NCBI GenBank assembly: GCA_021736475.1
Contig: JAIPFV010000017.1
Span: 1-37,686 of the forward strand
Direction: 5' to 3'
From: Spirochaetia bacterium
GTDB taxonomy: Bacteria; Spirochaetota; Spirochaetia; DSM-16054; Sediminispirochaetaceae
Length of the DNA stretch: 37,686 bases
Below are positions 24,375-33,207 of the stretch, piece after piece. Position 1 is the stretch's first letter. Each line of letters opens with the position of its first letter. The notes under the pieces were generated by a model. The model saw only the letters and a list, made by a program, of their open reading frames with translations, did not search any database and had not been told where the DNA came from. The translations under genes and the position numbers were made by a program.

Positions 24375-24511
24375 TAGTGAAAATGGTTTTGCATTGTCAG
24401 ACCGGAGACCATTCTCAACGGGAGTACTGTATATACAACAAGGGGGTAAAATAAGGGCAGCGGTTCTCGTTACGACTAGCAATATGAGAGCCCCCGCCTC
24501 CAAAACAGACA

Positions 24512-24904
24512 ATGCAGAGAAAAAATAGTGAGAATAAAACCATTGCTGCAAAAACAATACTTATAGTTGAGGATAACCCAGAGTTCGCCTTCCACCTCAG
24601 AGAGACGCTCAAAGACGAGGGACACCAGGTAAAACTTGAACACAAAGGAAAGGATGGGATCCATGCTGCCCTATCCTCCATTCCGGATTATATTATTATC
24701 GATATCGGACTCTCGGATATGGACGGATACTCAGTGGCCAAGGAACTGCGAAATACTGAAAAACTGGAAAATACAGTGCTGATTGCTCTGTCCGGATACA
24801 ATCCTGATATAACAAGATCAAAAGAGCTTTTCGACCATTACTTTATCAAGGACACACATATTGACAAACTACTTGAGCTAATTAACGCTCCTCTCTCCTC
24901 ATAG
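24512..24904 (+). CDS. Single-domain response regulator
   Basis: A 130-residue CheY-like receiver without an output domain. It shows ILIVEDNPEF, phospho-acceptor IIIDIGLSDMDGY, switch serine in IALSGYN and the lysine in YFIKDTH. It lies 187 bp after a histidine kinase gene and 117 bp before the rnk-like gene, all on the plus strand. It could relay phosphate among the neighbouring kinases. No convincing Shine-Dalgarno is seen, so the start is uncertain by a few codons. Confidence 0.85.
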   Translation: MQRKNSENKTIAAKTILIVEDNPEFAFHLRETLKDEGHQVKLEHKGKDGIHAALSSIPDYIIIDIGLSDMDGYSVAKELRNTEKLENTVLIALSGYNPDITRSKELFDHYFIKDTHIDKLLELINAPLSS

Positions 24905-24923
24905 GTCAGTACTAGGTAGAATA

Positions 24924-24936
24924 AGGTCAATGACCT
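24924..24936 (+). promoter_or_regulatory. Palindrome upstream of the rnk-like operon
   Basis: AGGTCA-A-TGACCT is a perfect 6-1-6 palindrome. A further AGGTCA half-site lies at 24903-24908. It may be an operator for the operon starting at 25022. No clear promoter is visible around it. Confidence 0.4.
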
Positions 24937-25021
24937 CACCCCACTTATAGATTACTACTTAAGAAGAGGGCGGCAAAAAATACTATTGCCGTTTACTATC
25001 TACAAAAGAGGGAGGGGAATG

Positions 25022-25435
25022 ATGCACATTATCTCTTATTTCGATTACAAACGTCTCTACAGTTTGATCAATGAGTATTCCCTGGATGTGGCCGGTCATG
25101 ACAAATTAATGCTCAATCATCTGCATCAGCAGTTGAACCGGGCAGAAATCGTCCCAACCACGGAAATTCCTCCAGATGTCATAACCATGTATACGAAGGT
25201 ACAATTTACCAGTAACTTCGACCACCACCAAAAAGATTATGCATACACCCTCGTGTTTCCATCTGAAGCCGATTTAGAGCAGGGTAAAATTTCGATCTTA
25301 GCCCCGATTGCCTCCGCCATGCTCGGACGAACTGCAGGAGAAACCTTTGAGTGTATTATTCCCTCTGGCAAGGTTACCCTCAATATCAAGAAAATCGTTT
25401 ATCAGCCAATTGCTGAAGGGCTATCTTACGTATGA
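25022..25435 (+). CDS. rnk: Rnk/GreA-type C-terminal domain protein
   Basis: A 137-residue protein of the Rnk family. The N-terminal part includes HLHQQLNRAEIVPTTEIPPD then VITMYTKVQF. The GreA/GreB C-terminal FKBP-like domain includes VFPSEADLEQGKISILAPIA, LGRTAGETFECIIPSGKV and KIVYQP. Rnk proteins bind RNA polymerase near the secondary channel but lack the long coiled coil, and in E. coli rnk affects nucleoside diphosphate kinase levels. GGAGG (25011-25015) is 6 nt before the ATG at 25022; a neighbouring ATG at 25019 is too close. It overlaps the next gene by ATGA. Confidence 0.85.
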   Translation: MHIISYFDYKRLYSLINEYSLDVAGHDKLMLNHLHQQLNRAEIVPTTEIPPDVITMYTKVQFTSNFDHHQKDYAYTLVFPSEADLEQGKISILAPIASAMLGRTAGETFECIIPSGKVTLNIKKIVYQPIAEGLSYV

Positions 25436-27120
25436 AGATGGACTCAAAACACACCATAATCGGCAAGACTATCTCCTCTGGCTTAGGGGAGGGCAGAGTA
25501 TTTGTATATCATGACATATTAACTTGGACAGACACGGGCTGCAAGATTGATGAAACCGAGGTAAAAAAGGAACTCCTCCGTTTTGAGCGGGTTTTTAATA
25601 AGATATCGGAAGAGTTAGGCGCACTGGTGGACAGTGTAAAACGGGAGATAAGCCGTGAGTTATCCGCTGTATTCAAAGCTCATATTGCCTTTTTGCATGA
25701 TCCGTCCTTGAAAACGGAGGTGCAAAGGGAAATAAAAAAGGAGAATATCAGCGCAGAGAGTGCGGTACGAAAGGTATTCCTGTGGTGGGAACAACGGTTC
25801 AGACTCTCGGAATCGGAGATAGCCAAACAAAAGGCCGACGATATCCGAGACTTAGCCCGCAGACTTCTTCTTGCCCTAGCCGGAGTTGAGAACAATGCCC
25901 TGGAAGATTTAACTTCGGGGAGTGTGCTGTTGGCTACCCATCTACTTCCTTCCGACATGGTATTCCTGGCCAATCGTGCGGTGTCCGCCATACTCATTGA
26001 ATGCGGGGCTCCCGCCTCCCATGCAGCCTTGTTTGCGAGAGAACTGGGCCTCCCGTGCGTAGGAGGACTCTCTAATCTTGTCACTTTAGTGCCGGAAGGA
26101 TCCTATGCACTTGTCGATGCCGATGCAGCCAAGGTGGTTTTCAACCCCGACCAGGAGTATACAGCTATTTTCCGGACGATGTGCAAACTTCGCTCCAAGG
26201 CAGTAATGGCGGCCCAGTCAAGGGCTCACGAGCCGGCAATCAGCCCGCTGGGAACGCAAGTCCCTGTATTTGCTAATGTGGGGTGTCGAAAAGATACGCT
26301 TAACGCATTGGAGAATGGGGCTGACGGTATTGGTCTCTACCGGGTAGAAAGCTCCTATATAGGCCTTAGAGAACCGCCCAACTTCGAAACCCTGCTTAGG
26401 GAAATGCAATCCGTTATGGAACCGATGAAGGGTTTGCCGATATGTGTACGCTTGTTGGACATAGGCGCGGATAAAACGCTGCCATATGTGGAATCGTTCT
26501 TCGAGCATAATCCCTCCCTTGGCTGTAGAGGAATTCGCTTCCTGCTTGAATATCCACATTTTTTAAAAACCCAGCTACGGGCACTGCTGCAGCTTTCCCG
26601 GGAGTACGAGCTTAGCGTGTTGGTACCGATGGTCACTCTGCCCCAAGAGCTTATCAAGGTGAAAGAGTTTACCGAAGAACTTGCAAAAGAACTCCATGTA
26701 ACCTCCATACCACCCATCGGAGCAATGATTGAAACTCCGGCTGCAGCTCTAAGTACCGAAAAAATTGCTCAATATGCAGATTTTTTGAGCTTTGGAACCA
26801 ATGATTTAACCCAATACGCATTTGCGGCGGATCGGGAAAATACATATGTAGCCGGCTACTTTGATGATACCCACGAGGCTATTTTTAAGCTGCTTGAACT
26901 TGCTCAAAGTGCAGCCCCGGATAAGCCCTTCTCAATCTGCGGTGAATTGGCCGGTTACCCCGAATTTACTTTCCGGCTTTTGAACGACACCGGCATCAGT
27001 TCTTTTAGTGTGGTTCCTCCTTTGATTCCACTCATTAAAGAGTCTATACGCCGACCCGACCCGAGTACTTTAGCTAAAACCAATATAATAGAAGGAGAAA
27101 AAAGTTATGAAAAACGATGA
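25432..27120 (+). CDS. PEP-dependent phosphotransferase, PTS Enzyme I-like
   Basis: A 562-residue Enzyme I homologue. The N-terminal part carries the phospho-histidine H197 in GAPASHAALFARELGLP. The C-terminal PEP-binding barrel shows CVRLLDIGADK (R340), NPSLGCRGIRF, GAMIETPAA, LSFGTNDLTQYAFAADR and the catalytic cysteine C503 in SICGELAG. The usual GLxRTEFLY reads GLYRVESSYI here, and GGDK reads GADK. The chemistry is therefore probably kept, but the loop is altered. No HPr or EII gene is near. It is coupled at the front to the rnk-like gene and overlaps the following kinase gene by 14 bp. This suggests a signalling role rather than sugar uptake, which is inference. Confidence 0.88.
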   Translation: MKMDSKHTIIGKTISSGLGEGRVFVYHDILTWTDTGCKIDETEVKKELLRFERVFNKISEELGALVDSVKREISRELSAVFKAHIAFLHDPSLKTEVQREIKKENISAESAVRKVFLWWEQRFRLSESEIAKQKADDIRDLARRLLLALAGVENNALEDLTSGSVLLATHLLPSDMVFLANRAVSAILIECGAPASHAALFARELGLPCVGGLSNLVTLVPEGSYALVDADAAKVVFNPDQEYTAIFRTMCKLRSKAVMAAQSRAHEPAISPLGTQVPVFANVGCRKDTLNALENGADGIGLYRVESSYIGLREPPNFETLLREMQSVMEPMKGLPICVRLLDIGADKTLPYVESFFEHNPSLGCRGIRFLLEYPHFLKTQLRALLQLSREYELSVLVPMVTLPQELIKVKEFTEELAKELHVTSIPPIGAMIETPAAALSTEKIAQYADFLSFGTNDLTQYAFAADRENTYVAGYFDDTHEAIFKLLELAQSAAPDKPFSICGELAGYPEFTFRLLNDTGISSFSVVPPLIPLIKESIRRPDPSTLAKTNIIEGEKSYEKR

Positions 27121-28162
27121 CCTTAAGAAAAGTGCAGTGCAATTTGCGGATAGCCCCGGAACACAGGATATACTCAGGGAAGAATACTCCGCCCTCTTTA
27201 ATCATGCGCCCTGTGGATTTATTACTCTCACTCCCCAGGGAAGTATCTCACATATAAACCTACGCGGGGCCGAACTCATTGGAGAAACCCAGGATTATCG
27301 GCCTGCACCAACGCTCATAGAATATGTAGAGCCGGAATTTCATGGGACACTGGTCCAGGCATTGCAAAATACGGCTATTACGGGAGAGCCCCAAAGCACT
27401 GAGTTCAAAGTGATAAATAAGCAAGAGCATTCCACCAGTTGGGTTCGAGCCGAGGTAGGTGCCCATTTAGAGGGAAACGGACAACTTACACAGTGGCAGC
27501 TTACCCTAGTTGATATTACAGGGACCCTGAAAGAGTGCAGAAAATTGGAACATGCCCTTGAGAAACAGAAACTCTTTATGAAAGAGCTCAACCACAGAGT
27601 AGCAAATAACCTCATGATGATTTCTTCCCTCATTTTACAAAAACAGGCCCAAGAAGGAAAGGACAGCAGTTTAGATGAAATAAGGTATCAAATTGAAGCT
27701 ATCCGCTATGTACATGAGTTCCTGCAAAAAAGTGAAGATGTACACAATATTGATATGAAAACCTATCTACATGAGCTTCTATTGACCATTTTTTCCTATT
27801 TTACCGACTGCGAAATTGAGATCGAAGATAAAATTGAAAAACTAAACCTCCCCAGTCAAACAGCAGTATATATAGGCATTATAGTGAACGAGGCGGCCTC
27901 TAATGCCATTAAATACGGATTCAACTCCCAGGAGAAACCACGCTTTACCGTTCTTTTCAAAGAGATGGAAGACAGGCAGCACTATAAGCTTGAGCTCTCC
28001 AATACGGGCAACCCCTTCCCCGAAGATATTGATATAGCCCAGTCAGAGTCGCTTGGATTAAGCTTGATTGCCTCACTTACCGAAGAGTTGAAAGGAGAGG
28101 TAGAGCTAAAACGCACCCCCTCTCCGGTATTCACCATAAGATTTCCCAAGGCAGCGTGTTAA
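27107..28162 (+). CDS. PAS plus HisKA_2-type histidine kinase
   Basis: A 351-residue cytoplasmic kinase. One PAS domain (about 25-145) is followed by the HisKA_2 dimerisation segment with phospho-histidine in KELNHRVANNLMMISSLI and an ATPase domain with IVNEAASNAIKYGF and SNTGNPFPED. The GGAGA at 27092-27096 region precedes the ATG by about 9 nt, inside the upstream Enzyme I-like gene, with which it overlaps by 14 bp. The core closely resembles the kinases at 31052 and 33208. There is no response regulator immediately downstream; the lone receiver at 24512 is the nearest. Confidence 0.9.
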   Translation: MKNDDLKKSAVQFADSPGTQDILREEYSALFNHAPCGFITLTPQGSISHINLRGAELIGETQDYRPAPTLIEYVEPEFHGTLVQALQNTAITGEPQSTEFKVINKQEHSTSWVRAEVGAHLEGNGQLTQWQLTLVDITGTLKECRKLEHALEKQKLFMKELNHRVANNLMMISSLILQKQAQEGKDSSLDEIRYQIEAIRYVHEFLQKSEDVHNIDMKTYLHELLLTIFSYFTDCEIEIEDKIEKLNLPSQTAVYIGIIVNEAASNAIKYGFNSQEKPRFTVLFKEMEDRQHYKLELSNTGNPFPEDIDIAQSESLGLSLIASLTEELKGEVELKRTPSPVFTIRFPKAAC

Positions 28163-28179
28163 TTTCCTGCATAGAAGAA

Positions 28180-29391
28180 CTATTTGGAAAGATAATGGCC
28201 TATCAAATTGGGGCCGGAAGAGAAATAGCGGCCGGAGGACTTTCCGGAAGCCTCGCTAAAGCGCTGCGCTTTCTCTTCGCCCGCCTGTCTGCTGTCGTAC
28301 AGCACATAGGGAACCGGCTCGGCCACATGGGTGCGGAGAGAAAGAGGGGTAGGATGGTCCGGAAGAATCAGAATACGATACTCCTGCCCGGATGCGGCGA
28401 GGGCCGCGTGTACTGGGGCCACCACCTTCTGGTCGATCAGTTCCATAGAGCGGATTTTATCTTTCAGCGAGCCCTGGTGCCCGCTTTCATCCGGCGCCTC
28501 GAGGTGCAGATACACATAGTCAGTATCCCCGGAGAGGGCCTCGATAGCTGCAGAGGCTTTTCCGTCAAAGTTGGTATGGATATTCCCGGTTGCGCCGTCT
28601 ACATGAATCGGCTCTAGCCCCGACAGAATTCCGATGCCGTAAATCAGATCCACCGCTGAGATAACTGCCCCTTTAAGCCCATAACGTTGTTGAAAGGAAG
28701 AGAGCTGCGGCCGTTTTCCTTCTCCCCATATCCAGATGGAGTTGGCGGGGTTCTCACCCCTCTCTTTTCTTTTCGTATTAATCGGGTGAGACTCGAGCAG
28801 CTCAAGGGAGCGGGCAGTCATATCTAAAAATCCCTGCCCATGGGCACCACCGGGCAGATAATCGGCAATACTCTGCCCCAGAATATCGTGGGGCGGGGTA
28901 AGCTCGAAGCCCCAGGGGCCGTCTTTCCACACCAGCAGGTGCCGGTAACTTACTCCAGGATAGAAGCGGAGGCTGTCGCTTCCGAGCTGCTCATTGATCA
29001 ATTCAATCAGCTCGCGGGCTTCCTCATTACTGATCTCGCCGGCGGAGTGGTCCAGCATGCGTCTCGATTCCAAGGCCCCCTCACCTTCCAGGCTTACCAG
29101 GTTACATCGAAAGGCAATATCGCTTTCGGAGAGCTCTACTCCCATACTCGCCGCTTCCAGCGGCGAGCGACCGGTGTGGTACACCTCCGGCTCATAGCCC
29201 ATCAGTGCCAGGTTGGCCACATCAGATCCGGGAGCCATTCCGTCGGGGACGGTCTTTACCATTCCAACCTCTCCTCGGCGTGCCAGGGAATTTGTGGCGG
29301 GGATTTCGGCAGCTTCCAGGGGCGTTTTTCCGTCAAGCTCATCAATAGGATAATCGGCCATTCCGTCTACAAGAATTGTGATATATTTCAT
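28180..29391 (-). CDS. ApgM-type alkaline-phosphatase-superfamily enzyme, candidate homoserine kinase
   Basis: A 403-residue member of the archaeal-type cofactor-independent phosphoglycerate mutase family (COG3635-like). MKYITILVDGMADYPIDEL holds the first metal ligand. The nucleophile serine is in PGSDVANLALMGY. Further ligands are in HLEAPDESGHQG and LPDHPTPLSLRTH. It overlaps thrC by ATGA. I recall that family members in organisms lacking ThrB, next to thrC, have been assigned homoserine kinase activity. That fits this position better than glycolysis. GGAGG lies 10 nt before the ATG inside thrC. Confidence 0.87.
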   Translation of the reverse strand: MKYITILVDGMADYPIDELDGKTPLEAAEIPATNSLARRGEVGMVKTVPDGMAPGSDVANLALMGYEPEVYHTGRSPLEAASMGVELSESDIAFRCNLVSLEGEGALESRRMLDHSAGEISNEEARELIELINEQLGSDSLRFYPGVSYRHLLVWKDGPWGFELTPPHDILGQSIADYLPGGAHGQGFLDMTARSLELLESHPINTKRKERGENPANSIWIWGEGKRPQLSSFQQRYGLKGAVISAVDLIYGIGILSGLEPIHVDGATGNIHTNFDGKASAAIEALSGDTDYVYLHLEAPDESGHQGSLKDKIRSMELIDQKVVAPVHAALAASGQEYRILILPDHPTPLSLRTHVAEPVPYVLYDSRQAGEEKAQRFSEASGKSSGRYFSSGPNLIGHYLSK

Positions 29392-30875
29392 TGTAACAAA
29401 TCCTCCACCACCTGTTTCATCGCGTTCTTTTCGCAGGTATCCGGATGCCGTACCGGCCGGTCGGCAATTCCCCGGATTGGTTCGGGCACCTTCAGCCCGG
29501 CGATCTGAGCTATTAAATCAATCAACTCAAAGTCGCTCCTCCCCTCTGTTTCCTCCCCCAGTGCTTCGGCTACACTGCGGCCGAATTTAAAAGGACTTGC
29601 GGTAGAGGCAATCAAGGTGGGGGTGTGGTCACCGCTCTTCTCGACGTAGTGGCGATATACCCGGTAGCCCACCGCGGTATGGGTATCGACCAGATATCCG
29701 TATTCGCGGAAGAGCTCAGCAATAGTCTCCACCGTCTGTGCATCATCGGCGTAGTCACCGTAAAAATTATTCATTTTCGCCTTCATATCCGCGGATATTT
29801 CGTAAAAGCCACGTTCCTTCAGCTGCTGCATAAGAGCCACTACGGTCTGCGAATTTCTGCCCGACAGCTCGTACAGAAACCGCTCGAGGTTACTGGAGAT
29901 GAGGATGTCCATGGAAGGGCTGATGGTAGCTGAAAAGTCCCGGTTCAGGTCGTAGCGGCCGGTAGTAATAAAATCGGTAAGCACATTGTTCCGGTTAGAG
30001 GCACAGATAAACTTCTTTACCGGCAGGCCCATCTGCCCGGCGTACCAGGCGGCCAGTATGTTGCCGAAATTGCCGGTGGGCACCACCACATTGACCGGGT
30101 CACCCGGGCTTAACTCGCCACGGCGCAGCAATTCAAGGTATCCATTGATATAATAGACAATCTGCGGCAGAAGCCTGCCCGGGTTAATGGAGTTTGCCGA
30201 GGAAAACCGGTAGCCCCTCCCGGCTATCAGCTCGCGCAACTGCTCATCCCCGAAAATTTCCTTTACCCCGTTTTGGGCATCGTCAAAATTTCCGGAGATA
30301 CCCATTACATGGGTGTTTTCCCCCTCCTGGGTGGTCATCTGCCGTTTCTGAACCTCACTCACCCCGTCGGTGGGATAAAAGACAACAATTTCAACGCCTT
30401 CTACATCTGCAAACCCGTCCAGGGCCGCCTTTCCGGTATCTCCACTGGTGGCGGTGAGGATAACAATAGTATCTTTAATGCCGAGTTTCTTCGCAGCTGT
30501 AGTGAGGAACTGCGGAAGAATCGAGAGAGCCATATCCTTGAATGCCAGGGTCTGTCCATGGTGCAGTTCGATAAAATGTGCCTCTCCACAGCTGTGGATC
30601 GGCGCAATCCCCTGGTCTCTGAACTTATCGTCATAAGCAGCTTTCACACATGCCGTCAGCTCCTCAGCCGTGAAATCCGGAATAAACAGCGAAAGAATAT
30701 GCTCGGCGAGCTGCCGGTACGAGAGAGCCCTTAGATGAGGGTCGGTGATATCAATTGGGGGAAACTCGGAGGGGACGTACAAGCCTCCATCCGGAGCGAT
30801 GCCCCGGACCACCGCTTCTGAAAAGGATGACGGTTCTTTTCCGTCTCTGGTACTGTAGTATTTTATATCTGCCAT
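29388..30875 (-). CDS. thrC: Threonine synthase
   Basis: A roughly 495-residue PLP enzyme converting O-phosphohomoserine to threonine. It shows KYYSTRDGKEPSSFSEAVVR near the N-terminus, the PLP lysine in QTLAFKDMALSILPQF, the phosphate-binding region ATSGDTGKAAL and PTGNFGNILAAWYA. Length fits the long ThrC class. The frame opens at 30914, but the ATG at 30875 matches the family N-terminus (MADIKYYSTR) and lies 6 nt after a -10 box. The message is therefore probably leaderless. It is cotranscribed with the apgM-type gene. Confidence 0.95.
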   Translation of the reverse strand: MADIKYYSTRDGKEPSSFSEAVVRGIAPDGGLYVPSEFPPIDITDPHLRALSYRQLAEHILSLFIPDFTAEELTACVKAAYDDKFRDQGIAPIHSCGEAHFIELHHGQTLAFKDMALSILPQFLTTAAKKLGIKDTIVILTATSGDTGKAALDGFADVEGVEIVVFYPTDGVSEVQKRQMTTQEGENTHVMGISGNFDDAQNGVKEIFGDEQLRELIAGRGYRFSSANSINPGRLLPQIVYYINGYLELLRRGELSPGDPVNVVVPTGNFGNILAAWYAGQMGLPVKKFICASNRNNVLTDFITTGRYDLNRDFSATISPSMDILISSNLERFLYELSGRNSQTVVALMQQLKERGFYEISADMKAKMNNFYGDYADDAQTVETIAELFREYGYLVDTHTAVGYRVYRHYVEKSGDHTPTLIASTASPFKFGRSVAEALGEETEGRSDFELIDLIAQIAGLKVPEPIRGIADRPVRHPDTCEKNAMKQVVEDLLQ

Positions 30876-30881
30876 GTCCCC

Positions 30882-30910
30882 ATAATAGATGAAGCGGCAA
30901 GGCTGTTCAA
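30882..30910 (-). promoter_or_regulatory. thrC promoter, predicted leaderless
   Basis: On the minus strand TTGAAC (30905-30910), 17 nt, TATTAT (30882-30887), then 6 nt (GGGGAC) to the ATG at 30875. The GGGG would sit before or at the transcript start and so could not serve as a normal Shine-Dalgarno. Confidence 0.6.
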
Positions 30911-31051
30911 GCATTCACTACTTTAGTCGGTTTGAAGGATCGGAAGTGCTTTACCGTTTTGAATAAGTTTTCAAGTTGATATTTTGATACGCAGGAACTA
31001 CCCTAGTACCATAGGTAAAAGAAAAAAAACTCTTTAAGGTGTGTAATATAA

Positions 31052-33157
31052 ATGACAAAAAAAATTCTGCTGGTTGAGGATGAAGCGATTATTGCTCTAA
31101 ATCAGAAGAAAACTATTGAAAAACACGGATATGAGGTAGTGAGCGTCTACAATGGAGAGCACGCAATAGAAAAGGTATACTCCGATCCGGAAATATCTCT
31201 CATCTTGATGGATATCGACCTTGGAAAAGGAATAGACGGAACTGAGGCGGCACAGAAGATTCTAGAGGACCATGAAATTCCCATTCTTTTCCTCACCAGC
31301 CATGCGGAAAAGGAGTATGTAGACAGGGTAAAAAATATTACCCGTTATGGATATGTACTTAAAAACTCCGGTGAGTTTGTGCTGATTGAATCCATCAACA
31401 TGGCCTTTGAACTGTTTGAGGCACATCGTGAGGTAAAAGAGCGGGAGAAGCGATATGAATCCTTGTTCTACAATTCTCATTCTCCAATGATGCTTCTTCG
31501 CCCGGGGACGGGGGAAATAATAGATGTAAACCATGCTGCCTGCAATTTTTATGGCTGGTCGGTTGAACAGTTTACTTCCAAGACAGTGCATGAGATCAAT
31601 CAGTTAACCGAAAGTGAAGTCTACGAGGAGATGAACAGAGCCAAACAGGAACAAAGAAATGTATTCTATTTCACCCATGCCCTGGCCGATGGTTCATTAA
31701 GAGAGGTAGAGGTTCGTTCAAGCCCGATTTATATCCAAGGGGAAAAACTGTTATATTCTATCATCACCGACATAAGCGATAAAAAACGGGCGGAAGAACG
31801 TTTTCAGACTATAGTGGAAAACCAGCCTGAACCGCTTTTTATTCAGACGGATATGAAATTTGCCTATCTTAACCCCGCCGCCGTCACCCTTTTAGGGGCC
31901 GGTTCACAATCGGAATTGCTCGGTACTCCGGTGATGGAACGCTTTCATCCAGATTTTCATACTACGGTCCGGGAAAGAATCAAGCGGCTCAATGTAAAGC
32001 GAGAACCTGTGAAAGAGAAGTTTGAACTCAAATTCATTCGTATGGACGGCTCTTCGGTATGGGTTGAGACAACCGGAATACCCATTGAGTATGCGGGAAA
32101 GCAGGGAGCCCTCGTATCGGGGCAGGAGATAACTGAGCGAAAACGCACAGAAAAAGAGCTTACCACCTACAAAGAGCGGATGGAAGCTACAATGCAAATC
32201 GGCAATATTGCGTGGTGGGAGATGGATGTGACCACCGGAGAGGTTACCTTTAACCGGCAAAAAGCTGACATGCTGGGCTACTCCCCTGAGGAGTTCTCCA
32301 CCTACCACGATTTTACCAATTTACTGCATCCGGATGACTATGAACATGCCATGCAATCGATGCGTAAGTGTCTCTCCGGGAAGTCGCAGGCTTATAAGGT
32401 CGATTATAGAATTAAAACTCGCAGCGGTAGATATACGTGGTTTCATGATTTAGGCGGTGTTGTTGCCCGAAATGAGAAGGGTGCGCCAATAAAAGTAACC
32501 GGGGTAGTAATTGATATAGATGACAGAAAAAAGGCAGAAGAACAGATAAAGGAATCTGTGAGGGAAAAAGACTTTTTGATGAGAGAACTAAACCACCGGG
32601 TGAAAAATAATCTTAATATGGTCTCCTCCCTTATTAGCTTAAAAGATTCAGAGACATCACAGGACCTTTCGGATATCATACACCAGATAGATGCTATCGG
32701 GCAGGTCCATGAGAAGCTCCACCACACGCAAGATGTGACTCATATTAATTTTAAAGAGTATATTCAGGATCTTCTGGAGACAGTGTTCTCTTCTTTCATC
32801 ACACGTCCGGTGACCATAGTAAACAGTATTGAGGATACACACATTCGGACTGATGCTGCAATTTCCCTGGGGCTGATTGTAAATGAAATTGCCACCAATG
32901 CTGTGAAACACGGTTTCACCACCGCCGAAGAAGCCCGGTTTACGGTACAAATGCGTAAACATCCAGAAGACGAACACTTTGAAATGAGAGTTTCAAATAC
33001 TGGGAAGCCCTTTCCTAGAGAGGTGAACCTAGAAAATCCCGACAGCCTCGGGCTGCAGGTTATAACTACACTAATAGAGCAGTTGAACGGTACGGTTGAA
33101 CTGCAGAAGACTCCATTTCCCTTGTTCATCCTTCGGGTACCTATAGAGTTAGAGTAG
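31052..33157 (+). CDS. Hybrid receiver-PAS-PAS-PAS-HisKA_2 histidine kinase
   Basis: A 701-residue soluble kinase with an N-terminal receiver (about 1-125: ILLVEDEAII, phospho-acceptor LILMDIDLG, LFLTSHAE, YVLKNSGE). Three PAS domains (about 140-255, 262-375 and 385-500) follow. The HisKA_2 core shows RELNHRVKNNLNMVSSLI, LIVNEIATNAVKHGF and SNTGKPFPRE. AAGGTG lies about 11 nt before the ATG. A receiver placed before the sensory domains suggests phosphorylation input as well as ligand input. Its core and its last 20 residues are very like the next gene's, so the two are probably tandem paralogues. Confidence 0.92.
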   Translation: MTKKILLVEDEAIIALNQKKTIEKHGYEVVSVYNGEHAIEKVYSDPEISLILMDIDLGKGIDGTEAAQKILEDHEIPILFLTSHAEKEYVDRVKNITRYGYVLKNSGEFVLIESINMAFELFEAHREVKEREKRYESLFYNSHSPMMLLRPGTGEIIDVNHAACNFYGWSVEQFTSKTVHEINQLTESEVYEEMNRAKQEQRNVFYFTHALADGSLREVEVRSSPIYIQGEKLLYSIITDISDKKRAEERFQTIVENQPEPLFIQTDMKFAYLNPAAVTLLGAGSQSELLGTPVMERFHPDFHTTVRERIKRLNVKREPVKEKFELKFIRMDGSSVWVETTGIPIEYAGKQGALVSGQEITERKRTEKELTTYKERMEATMQIGNIAWWEMDVTTGEVTFNRQKADMLGYSPEEFSTYHDFTNLLHPDDYEHAMQSMRKCLSGKSQAYKVDYRIKTRSGRYTWFHDLGGVVARNEKGAPIKVTGVVIDIDDRKKAEEQIKESVREKDFLMRELNHRVKNNLNMVSSLISLKDSETSQDLSDIIHQIDAIGQVHEKLHHTQDVTHINFKEYIQDLLETVFSSFITRPVTIVNSIEDTHIRTDAAISLGLIVNEIATNAVKHGFTTAEEARFTVQMRKHPEDEHFEMRVSNTGKPFPREVNLENPDSLGLQVITTLIEQLNGTVELQKTPFPLFILRVPIELE

Positions 33158-33207
33158 TTATTCATTTTATTAGACTTATTTGCTATTGTGTGTTAGCCTG
33201 AGGATAT

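Noticed and set aside
24346-24528. 60-codon open frame before the lone receiver
   Set aside because: Its TTG start is the TTGACA -35 box of a promoter. There is no Shine-Dalgarno or recognisable protein.
28840-29508. Long plus-strand open frame opposite apgM and thrC (222 codons)
   Set aside because: It is a shadow of two conserved enzymes; the composition is arbitrary and no motif is seen.
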